Source: Mycobacteriaceae bacterium (lineage in GTDB: Bacteria > Pseudomonadota > Gammaproteobacteria > Burkholderiales > Burkholderiaceae_D). Taken from it: 64,000 bases of DNA. The position numbers and the translations under genes are program-made. The DNA is taken from NCBI GenBank assembly GCA_903970145.1, contig CAJCHO010000058.1, positions 1-64,000 on the forward strand. The letters are read 5' to 3'. Of this stretch, positions 57,654 through 64,000 are shown one piece after another. How positions within the stretch are numbered: the stretch's first letter is position 1; every line of letters begins with the position of its first letter. Below the pieces are notes generated by a model. That model was given only the letters and a program-made list of their open reading frames with translations, did not search any database and was not told the origin of the DNA.

Positions 57654-58921
57654 GTGGCCAGGATCGGCGCGCGGTAGATACCCTTGAGGCGATCGGAGCG
57701 CGTGCCCAGGCAGCGAGTCTGAAGATGGCGCGCACCTCGGGCGCACAGAGGAACGCGGCGCTCGAGGCAATTGCAATCCGCATAGACGGCGCGCGCAGTG
57801 CGCTGCTGGCGGCCAATCGCGCGGATCTGGAAGCTGCCGCCGCGGCCGGCCTCGAAGCCGCGCTGTTTGATCGCCTCACCCTCGACGACAAAACAGTCTC
57901 GAGCATGATCGAGGGCCTGCGGCAGGTTGCCCGCCTGCCCGATCCGATCGGGGCGATCAGCGATCTCGCGCTGCGACCTTCTGGCATGCAGGTCGGGCGC
58001 ATGCGCGTTCCGATAGGCGTGGTCGCAATCATTTACGAGGCGCGCCCCAATGTCACGGTCGATGCCGCCGCGCTGTGCATCAAGTCCGGCAACGCCACCA
58101 TACTGCGTGGTGGCAGCGAGGCAATCCGCTGCAACGGCGCGCTCTGCGAGCTGATAATGGCCGGCCTCGCCGAAGCCGGCTTGCCCGTCGACGCGGTCCA
58201 ACTGCTGCGCGACACCGATCGAACGCTGGTCACGCGCATGGCGCAAATGAGCGGAGTGATTGATGTGATCGTGCCGCGCGGGGGTCGTGGACTGATCGAG
58301 GCCCTGATGGAGGTCGCCCGCGTGCCGCTGATCAAGCATCTCGAGGGCATCTGCCATGTCTATGTCGACGAGGGCGCAGACCTGGAGATGGCATTGGCGA
58401 TTGCCGACAACGCCAAGACCCAGCGACTGGGCACCTGCAACACCATGGAGACACTTCTGGTCCATCGCTCAATCGCGCCGCACTGGCTGCCCCGACTGGC
58501 GCAGGTCTATCGAGCCAAGGGCGTCGAGCTGCGTGGTGATCCGGCCACTTGTGTGCTCATCCCCGATGCGCGTGCTGCGAGTGAGGCTGATTGGCGCACC
58601 GAATATCTGGCCGCCATCCTCGCCATCCGCGTTGTCGACAGCTTCGATGCCGCCGTGGATCACATCAACACCTATGGCTCGCACCACACCGACGCCATCG
58701 TCACTGGCGATGACGGGCACGCGCAACGCTTTTTGCGCGAGGTTGATTCCGCATCCGTGATGGTCAACGTCTCGACGCGCATGGCCGACGGTTTCGAATA
58801 TGGCTTGGGCGCCGAGATCGGCATCTCGAACAACAAGCTGCACGCGCGCGGTCCGGTCGGACTCGAGGGACTGACGAGCCTCAAATGGGTCGTTCTGGGC
58901 AACGGCCAGCTGCGTACCTAG
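57650..58921 (+). CDS. proA: Glutamate-5-semialdehyde dehydrogenase
   Basis: A 423-residue NADPH enzyme that reduces gamma-glutamyl phosphate to the semialdehyde in proline synthesis. The catalytic cysteine lies in [14 protein letters not shown], and the substrate-binding segment [18 protein letters not shown]-like motif is near residue 122. Length matches the family. It overlaps holA and stops nine bases before hemJ. proB is not in the window. Confidence 0.96.
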   Translation: MSGQDRRAVDTLEAIGARAQAASLKMARTSGAQRNAALEAIAIRIDGARSALLAANRADLEAAAAAGLEAALFDRLTLDDKTVSSMIEGLRQVARLPDPIGAISDLALRPSGMQVGRMRVPIGVVAIIYEARPNVTVDAAALCIKSGNATILRGGSEAIRCNGALCELIMAGLAEAGLPVDAVQLLRDTDRTLVTRMAQMSGVIDVIVPRGGRGLIEALMEVARVPLIKHLEGICHVYVDEGADLEMALAIADNAKTQRLGTCNTMETLLVHRSIAPHWLPRLAQVYRAKGVELRGDPATCVLIPDARAASEADWRTEYLAAILAIRVVDSFDAAVDHINTYGSHHTDAIVTGDDGHAQRFLREVDSASVMVNVSTRMADGFEYGLGAEIGISNNKLHARGPVGLEGLTSLKWVVLGNGQLRT

Positions 58922-58930
58922 GGAATCGTC

Positions 58931-59353
58931 ATGCTTTGGGTAAAGACCTTCCATATCGTCTTCGTCGTTTCCTGGTTTGCCGGCCTGTTCTACCTGCCGC
59001 GCATTTTTGTAAACCTCGCCGAGGAAACCGACCCAAGCGCGCGCGCCCGCCTGCTCGGTATGGCACAGCGCCTGTTGCGCTTTGTCACGCCGATCGCCTG
59101 CCTGGCACTGGCAATGGGATTTTGGCTGTGGATGATCTATGGCATCGGTCGTGGTCCAGGCAGCGGCTGGATGCACGCCAAGCTCGTGCTGGTCGCGCTC
59201 CTGGTTGGCTATCACTACATCTGCGGACAGCTGCTGGCGGGTTTTGCCGCCGGCAGGAATCGCTACAGCCACCGCTGGTACCGCTGGTTCAACGAGATTC
59301 CGGTGTTGCTGCTGCTCGGTATCGTGGCCCTGGTCGTCGTAAAACCGTTTTAG
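58931..59353 (+). CDS. hemJ: Protoporphyrinogen oxidase HemJ (CopD-like)
   Basis: A 140-residue inner-membrane protein with four helices. It starts LWVKTFHIVFVVSWFAGLFYLPRIFVN, with the conserved His near residue 8, and later carries HAKLVLVALLVGYHY and WYRWFNEIPVLLLL. HemJ oxidises protoporphyrinogen IX in heme synthesis in bacteria that lack HemG or HemY. Some databases name it CopD-like. It follows proA directly. Confidence 0.9.
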   Translation: MLWVKTFHIVFVVSWFAGLFYLPRIFVNLAEETDPSARARLLGMAQRLLRFVTPIACLALAMGFWLWMIYGIGRGPGSGWMHAKLVLVALLVGYHYICGQLLAGFAAGRNRYSHRWYRWFNEIPVLLLLGIVALVVVKPF

Positions 59354-59362
59354 GGGAAGATC

Positions 59363-59968
59363 GTGTCGTTTGCCATCGAGTATTTTTTTGCACCCCAGTC
59401 ACCCTGGGCATTCCTTGGGCACGCCCGCTTTTGCGCCATGCTTGAGCGTTACGGGGCTCACGCGCGGGTTTTGCCCTGCGACATCAACCAGGTATTCGAA
59501 GTGTCGGGCGGATTGCCACTGGCCAAAAGGGCCGCCCAGCGCCAGGCCTATCGCCTGACCGAGCTGCGCCGCTTTAGCGCCTACCTGGGCATTGCGCTCA
59601 ATCCCGAGCCACGCCACTTCCCGATACCATCTGATCAGGCGGCGCGACTGATTCACGCCTGTGCAGCGACCGAGGGACCGGCATTGCGCCTGGCGGGTGC
59701 GATCGGCGCTGCGGTCTGGCAGCGCGATCTGGATATCTCCGATGCGCAAGTGCTCGCTACCTTGTGCGGCGAGATCGGCCTCGCGGGCAGCGAGCTTCTG
59801 ACACTCGCCGATAGCGCGGGCATCCGCGCGGCGTTTGTCGCCACGACCGCAATGGCGATCGAGCGTGGCGTGTTTGGCGCACCGACCTATATCCTCGATG
59901 GCGAACTCTTCTGGGGACAGGATCGGCTGGAGTTTCTCGACCGGGCTCTCGCCGCGCGCGCCACGTGA
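59363..59968 (+). CDS. 2-hydroxychromene-2-carboxylate isomerase family protein (DsbA fold)
   Basis: A 201-residue thioredoxin-fold protein starting at GTG. The segment APQSPWAFLGHARF places the likely active serine (Ser13) where DsbA-family GST-kappa-like isomerases have it. The C-terminal MAIERGVFGAPTYILDGELFWGQDRLEFL is typical of the HCCA isomerase branch. The family acts in naphthalene breakdown, but most members have other or unknown substrates. No aromatic-degradation genes are beside it. The gene overlaps the next by four bases. Confidence 0.87.
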   Translation: MSFAIEYFFAPQSPWAFLGHARFCAMLERYGAHARVLPCDINQVFEVSGGLPLAKRAAQRQAYRLTELRRFSAYLGIALNPEPRHFPIPSDQAARLIHACAATEGPALRLAGAIGAAVWQRDLDISDAQVLATLCGEIGLAGSELLTLADSAGIRAAFVATTAMAIERGVFGAPTYILDGELFWGQDRLEFLDRALAARAT

Positions 59969-61131
59969 GCACGGCTGCCGGCCTCCTCTTCGCTACCTGT
60001 CCACGCGGTCTCGAACCCGCGCTGGTCGAGGAGCTCGCTGAGCTCGGAGTGAACGGCGCAAAGGCGACCGCGGGCGGTGTCGAGTTTCGCGGGCGCTTTG
60101 AATCCTGCTACCGCATCAATTTGCGTTCGCGCATCGCGAGCCGCCTGCTCTGGCGGGTGGCCGATGCACCCTACGCGAGCGAGGAGGATATCTATAAGCT
60201 GGCGCTGGCCCAGCCCTGGGGCGAGTGGTTTACATCCGAGCGCACACTTCGCGTGGACGTGACGGCCACCAAGAGCCCCCTAAAGAGCCTTGAGTTTGCA
60301 ACCCTGCGCGTCAAGGACGGCATTGTCGACCGCCTGCGGCGCGATACCCAGAAACGCCCCGACATCGATACGCGTAACCCCGATGTGCGCGTGTTCTGCT
60401 ACCTCGACAGCAATCACTGTACGCTATATCTCGACACGAGCGGCGAAGCCCTATTCAAGCGCGGCTGGCGCAACGCGACTGGCGAAGCGCCCCTGCGCGA
60501 AAATCTCGCCGCCGGCATCCTGCGCCTTGCCGGATGGCGGCCCGGCATGACCCTGTTTGATCCGATGTGCGGCAGCGGAACCTTCGTCGTCGAGGCCGCG
60601 CAGTCCGTGCTCGGCATCGCACCGGGCGCACAGCGCAGCTTTGGCTTTGAAAAGCTGCGGCACTTCGACCAACAAACCTGGAAGACCGAGCGTGAGAAAG
60701 CAATCGCAGGCGATGAGCCCGCATTGGCGCTTTTGCATGCCAGCGACGTCTCGGGCGATGCGGTCCTGCAGACGCGCGCCAATCTCGCGCGAGGCGGCGT
60801 CAGTACCGAGGCAGCGCTTTCGATAGCACCCAAGCAGATCGATGCGCGACACATCAAGCCGCCCGCCCAATCCGGCATCCTGGTTATCAATCCGCCCTAC
60901 GGCGAACGCATCCAGGTGCGCAATGCCGCCGACAGTGAGGATGAGTTTTTTGCCAGCTTCGGGGATACCCTAAAGCAGCGCTTTGCCGGCTGGAGCTGTT
61001 TCATTCTCTCCAACGACCTGCAGCTGCAAAGGCAGATTCATCTGGCGCCGCAGCGGCGCACACCCCTATTCAACGGCGCCATCGAGTGCCGCCTGTATCG
61101 CTTTGACCTGATCGCCGGCCGACACAAATAG
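59965..61131 (+). CDS. THUMP-domain RNA methyltransferase
   Basis: A 388-residue SAM-dependent methyltransferase beginning at a GTG. An N-terminal THUMP-like region (about residues 60-160) is followed by the Rossmann methyltransferase with FDPMCGSGTFVVEAA and the catalytic NPPYGERI. The architecture matches the RlmL N-terminal half / YpsC type, which makes m2G in 23S rRNA (G2445 in E. coli). It is shorter than E. coli RlmKL, which carries a second methyltransferase. A weak hairpin lies after the stop. Confidence 0.9.
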   Translation: MSTAAGLLFATCPRGLEPALVEELAELGVNGAKATAGGVEFRGRFESCYRINLRSRIASRLLWRVADAPYASEEDIYKLALAQPWGEWFTSERTLRVDVTATKSPLKSLEFATLRVKDGIVDRLRRDTQKRPDIDTRNPDVRVFCYLDSNHCTLYLDTSGEALFKRGWRNATGEAPLRENLAAGILRLAGWRPGMTLFDPMCGSGTFVVEAAQSVLGIAPGAQRSFGFEKLRHFDQQTWKTEREKAIAGDEPALALLHASDVSGDAVLQTRANLARGGVSTEAALSIAPKQIDARHIKPPAQSGILVINPPYGERIQVRNAADSEDEFFASFGDTLKQRFAGWSCFILSNDLQLQRQIHLAPQRRTPLFNGAIECRLYRFDLIAGRHK

Positions 61132-61174
61132 TAAGGCGTGGGGCGACGCGCGATCCACGCGCCTCGCCGATCAC

Positions 61175-61636
61175 CTAGAGCAGGTAGTTCAGATGGATGG
61201 TGACGGAGCTATCCTCGCCTGTGACCTCGAACTTGCAATCCTCGAAGCCTGGTTTGCGCATTGACTTGGGGTTATTGCTGAACCCAAAGCCTTCCTTTGG
61301 GATTCCAAAAAAGTTCGTATCCAGTTCGTGATTGTCGTTCTCGTCGTGATAAAGGACGATGGCGTAAGCGCCCGGGGCGAGGTCCCTGAAGGTATAGGAA
61401 ACCAGGCCGACCCTGGCCTTGACTTCGACGGACGCGACTGGTTTGACCTTGTCGTCCCAGGCCTGCTGTGAATCGTCCAGTTCAATGCGCACCGTTCCAT
61501 TGGCGTTGCGCACGGCGTCGACGTGCACCGTGAGTTCGACACCGAGCACCGGTGCACACAGGGCCGCGAGCGCCGCGCCAGCGATACCTGCCATGCGACC
61601 ATTGCGCACCGCCGAAACGACCCTCGACGAAATCAT
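61175..61636 (-). CDS. Exported DUF2141 protein
   Basis: A 153-residue protein with a signal peptide (AALAALCAPVLGVEL). The mature domain is DUF2141, seen from the Ig-like VEVKARVGLVSYTFRDLAPGAYAIVLYHDENDNHELDTNFFGIPKEGFGFSNNP region. The DENDNHELDTN segment resembles a calcium-binding loop. Family members are small exported proteins of unknown role. Starts at 61684, 61636 and 61594 are possible; 61636 gives a normal signal peptide. No ribosome-binding site decides it. Confidence 0.75.
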   Translation of the reverse strand: MISSRVVSAVRNGRMAGIAGAALAALCAPVLGVELTVHVDAVRNANGTVRIELDDSQQAWDDKVKPVASVEVKARVGLVSYTFRDLAPGAYAIVLYHDENDNHELDTNFFGIPKEGFGFSNNPKSMRKPGFEDCKFEVTGEDSSVTIHLNYLL

Positions 61637-61716
61637 GCTACTCAAGACCAAAAGGGGCTGCGGGGCAAGGCCTTCAGTCAGCACAGGCCATTTGCGCCTG
61701 ATAGCCGCGCGCCTGG

Positions 61717-62292
61717 CTAGCCAAGCTCCGAGCTATGAATGATCTTGCGCGAGGCCAATCCATAGGCGATCGCTTCGTCGGCCGTCATCCAGTAGTCGCG
61801 ATCGATGTCCGTGAGCACCTTCTCGAGTGGATTGCCGGTTTCCTGGGCTATCGTCGCTGCAATCCGTTCGCGCATCTTGACGATCTCGCGCGCCTGGATC
61901 GCGATGTCGGAGGCCTGCCCCCCCGCTCCACCGGTGGGCTGATGGATCAGAAAGCGCGTGTTCTTGAGCACGAAGCGGCGCTCGCGCGGTACCGAGAGAT
62001 AGATGTGCACGCCGGCGCTTGCCACCCAGCCGGTGCCGATCATGTTCACCTTGCAGTTGATGAACTGCACAACGTCGTGAATCATGTCTCCTGACTCGAC
62101 ATGGCCCCCGGGAGTGGAAATCAGGACATTGATCGGCGCGTCAGACTCCGCAGACAATGCCAGGAGCCGCCGCGTTGTGTCGTTGGCGACTCGATGGGTA
62201 ATCTCGCCCGTAATGAGAACGTAGCGCGATTTGAATGATTTTTCCTCAAGAAACGAATCGAGACTGGGCAATTCCGGTGTAGCGTCGGACAT
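61717..62292 (-). CDS. ClpP-like serine protease
   Basis: A 191-residue protein of the ClpP fold. The triad is Ser92 (GWVASAGVHIY), His117 (RFLIHQPTGG) and Asp166 (DRDYWMTADEA); the spacing 25 and 49 is the same as Ser97-His122-Asp171 of E. coli ClpP. The sequence departs from true ClpP around the active serine (GWVASAG for GQAASMG) and lacks the usual start, so it is a ClpP-related protein, perhaps a separate subfamily. No clpX or clpA gene is nearby. The ATG at 62292 begins MSDATPEL and is preferred over a much longer frame upstream. Confidence 0.83.
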   Translation of the reverse strand: MSDATPELPSLDSFLEEKSFKSRYVLITGEITHRVANDTTRRLLALSAESDAPINVLISTPGGHVESGDMIHDVVQFINCKVNMIGTGWVASAGVHIYLSVPRERRFVLKNTRFLIHQPTGGAGGQASDIAIQAREIVKMRERIAATIAQETGNPLEKVLTDIDRDYWMTADEAIAYGLASRKIIHSSELG

Positions 62293-62377
62293 GGTCGTGA
62301 TCGCCAAAGGCAGTTGGGGATAATCATGGTACCGCATTCGCGCGCTGCGGCTTTCTGAGCGGCACGATGCAGGGGGG

Positions 62378-62941
62378 CTAGTCGCGCAAGAGTTCCGCGC
62401 TCTCGATAAGACGAGCGCAGAGCGACGCAAAGAGATCATTGTGGCGCGCGATGATGGCCGGTGCCAGTTCGTCCCCCGAATCCCAGGTGCTGTGCGCGTC
62501 GGCAAGGACCGTCACGGCCAGGCCGCGATTCAAGCCGCCCGCCACGCTGGCTTTTACGCAGTGCTCGGTTTGTGCCCCGAGCAGTACGACTTCGTGTATA
62601 CCCTTGCTGGCGAGCCAGGCCACTAGCGCTGGCTGGCTAAACGCATCGCCGACGCTCTTGGAGAATGTCGGCTCGTCATCTGTCTGGCCTAGCGCCGGCC
62701 AGATCGGCCAGCCCGGCTCGCCCGGGGCGAGTGAGTCGCCCACCGGACCGTCATGGCGAATAAAGCAAACCGGGCATCCCGCTTTGCGGGCGCGGGCGAT
62801 GAGCGCGCGCACGCGGGCAACGAGAAGCTCCGCCTGATGAATCGGCGGCAGGTCCACGGCAGCGAACATCTCGGTCTGCAGATCGATCACGATCACGGCC
62901 GGTGGCGCGCTGTCGGATTGGTGCGAAGCGTGTTGATTCAT
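62378..62941 (-). CDS. Isochorismatase-fold cysteine hydrolase
   Basis: A 187-residue cytosolic hydrolase. The catalytic residues are Asp20 (VIDLQTE), a lysine in the TFSKSVGDAF segment and Cys in GAQTEHCVKAS. The family includes nicotinamidases and isochorismatases; which substrate is used is unknown. The ATG at 62941 starts MNQHASHQ. It lies between the ClpP-like gene and the LysR gene, all on the minus strand; the LysR protein might regulate it. Confidence 0.85.
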   Translation of the reverse strand: MNQHASHQSDSAPPAVIVIDLQTEMFAAVDLPPIHQAELLVARVRALIARARKAGCPVCFIRHDGPVGDSLAPGEPGWPIWPALGQTDDEPTFSKSVGDAFSQPALVAWLASKGIHEVVLLGAQTEHCVKASVAGGLNRGLAVTVLADAHSTWDSGDELAPAIIARHNDLFASLCARLIESAELLRD

Positions 62942-63032
62942 CTGCGTAGTCACTCTCGGGCTTGGGCAGGCTGCAGGAACGATAGCCACTCACCCTGGTG
63001 AGGCTGCGATCGCGTGCGCCCTTCGGGCGATT

Positions 63033-63992
63033 TTAACGCTCGTTGTTTAAGGCGTGTCCGGTCTCCTCGCGCAGCCAGCTTGCGAACAGTTGCGCGGCCG
63101 GGTTGTTTGCGGCGTGGCTCGATTCCACCAGGACATAGGCCTTGGCCGAAGACCGCGCTTTGGAAAACGGCGCAAGCAGACGGCCATCGGCGAGATACTC
63201 GTTGATCAGGGGCAGGCGACCGATGGCCACCCCCTGACCGGCGATGGCCGCCGCGATCACTTCGTCGTAGTGCGAGAAGCTCAGGGTGCGCGCCGGCCTG
63301 ATCTCCGGAGCGCTCACCGAGCGCAACCAGAGATCCCAGTCGACCAGTGCCGCGCTCGCTTCCATGGGCGCGAGATCAAGAAAGGTGTGGCGCGCAAGGT
63401 CCGCGATGGAGCCTAGCGGTAACTGGCTGTCCCTGGCGAGGTCCGGAGCGCACACCGGCTCAAAGTGCTCCTCAAAGAGGATCTGTCCGCGCATGCCCTG
63501 CGGGGTGCAATAGCGCACCGCGATGTCGACCTCATCATGCTCGAGATCGACGAGTTCCAGCGAGACCGAGATACGCACGTCCACGAGCGGTGCAATGCGC
63601 GCAAAGCGCGCCAACCTCGGGATCAGCCAGAGCGAGGCGAATCCGGGAACTGTCGTCAGCGTGACGCGTGGCCTCAGTAGCGGAGCGCGGATGCGAGCGG
63701 TCACTTCGCGAATACGCTCCAGTGCTTCGACGCTAGCCGCATAGAGATCCTGACCGGCCGGCGTCAGGGCGAGGGTGCGATGCGCCCGCACGAATAGGGA
63801 CGTCCCGAGCTTCTCCTCAAGATTGATGATCTGGCGACTGATTGCCGACTGGGTCAGGAAAAGCTCCTTGGCCGCCCGCGAGAAACTCAAATGACGGGCC
63901 GCCGCCTCAAATCCGCGCAAAAGGTCCAGGGGCGGTAGCTGACGCCCCGGCAAAGGCTCGGACCTGGCGCCCAATCCATGCGCTTTACTCAT
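63033..63992 (-). CDS. LysR family transcriptional regulator (GcvA-like)
   Basis: A 319-residue regulator with an N-terminal winged helix (LDLLRGFEAAARHLSFSRAAKELFLTQSAISRQI, residues about 22-55, with the recognition helix TQSAISRQI) and a C-terminal effector-binding domain. The RHLSFSRAA start and YCTPQGM segment resemble the GcvA group. Its targets are unknown; it may act on the gene just downstream, 92 bases away. The gene begins eight bases inside the window end. Confidence 0.9.
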   Translation of the reverse strand: MSKAHGLGARSEPLPGRQLPPLDLLRGFEAAARHLSFSRAAKELFLTQSAISRQIINLEEKLGTSLFVRAHRTLALTPAGQDLYAASVEALERIREVTARIRAPLLRPRVTLTTVPGFASLWLIPRLARFARIAPLVDVRISVSLELVDLEHDEVDIAVRYCTPQGMRGQILFEEHFEPVCAPDLARDSQLPLGSIADLARHTFLDLAPMEASAALVDWDLWLRSVSAPEIRPARTLSFSHYDEVIAAAIAGQGVAIGRLPLINEYLADGRLLAPFSKARSSAKAYVLVESSHAANNPAAQLFASWLREETGHALNNER

Positions 63993-64000
63993 AGAATGCA

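Noticed and set aside
57233-58465. A 410-residue minus-strand open frame over holA and proA
   Set aside because: It spans the junction of two well-supported genes on the other strand and shows no family signature.

Overview
This 64 kb window is a dense, GC-rich stretch of bacterial chromosome carrying core genes. It most likely comes from a betaproteobacterium (Burkholderiales, Rhodocyclales or Nitrosomonadales; I cannot resolve which). The evidence is gene order and family content: exbB-exbD-lpxK-ycaR-kdsB-adk, murJ/rpsT/DUF3579/argD-argF, argG/murB/yajQ, xseB-ispA-dxs-folE2, polA/LOG/DUF2782/thrB/BPSS1780-type membrane protein/uvrD, and leuS-lptE-holA-proA. The circularly permuted tmRNA gene also fits, because some betaproteobacteria are known to have one. 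LpxK, KdsB, LptE and MurJ show a Gram-negative envelope. I see no insertion sequence, prophage, CRISPR array, rRNA or tRNA.

Layout. 1-1.2 kb: the tail of an unidentified gene, the permuted ssrA on the minus strand and a small exported protein. 1.4-9.7 kb: a class II aldolase, an exported peroxiredoxin, a ClsC-like phospholipase D lipoprotein, a dienelactone hydrolase, an S9 peptidase, sodB and xseA. 10-16 kb: exbB/exbD, the lipid A/KDO genes, adk and a K+-independent proton-pumping pyrophosphatase. 16.3-21 kb: a DUF1566 protein, an acyltransferase, a divergent acyl-CoA dehydrogenase/SDR pair and a SirB1-type protein. 21-31.6 kb: murJ and rpsT (divergent), DUF3579, an MFS transporter, argD, argF, ppk2, argG, murB and yajQ. 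31.6-36.3 kb: a retropepsin-like protease and the folate/isoprenoid operon. 36.4-43.2 kb: accessory metabolism and transport (Rieske oxygenase, sulfurtransferase, ZIP transporter, Tat-exported hydrolase, split chromate transporter, cytochrome b561 with two YceI proteins). 43.3-51.3 kb: polA and LOG starting back to back, then thrB and uvrD. 51.4-53.1 kb: two convergent FecR-domain proteins. 53.3-61.1 kb: leuS-lptE-holA-proA-hemJ, an isomerase and a THUMP methyltransferase. 61.2-64 kb: DUF2141, a ClpP-like protease, an isochorismatase-fold hydrolase and a LysR regulator.

How the genes work together. Most of the window is housekeeping: arginine synthesis (argD, argF, argG), isoprenoid precursors (dxs, ispA), lipid A/KDO and LPS export (lpxK, kdsB, lptE), peptidoglycan (murB, murJ), DNA replication and repair (polA, holA, xseA, xseB, uvrD), translation quality control (tmRNA) and oxidative-stress defence (sodB, peroxiredoxin). 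Genes are tightly packed. Several convergent pairs share or overlap their stop codons, and polA/LOG have no bases between their start codons.

No cassette here looks like an undescribed defence, secretion or biosynthetic system. The items most worth a second look are the permuted tmRNA with a 15-residue tag, the zero-gap polA/LOG start pair, the matched palindromes around the murJ/rpsT promoters, the two FecR proteins without sigma or receptor partners, and the stand-alone ClpP-like protease with a full triad.
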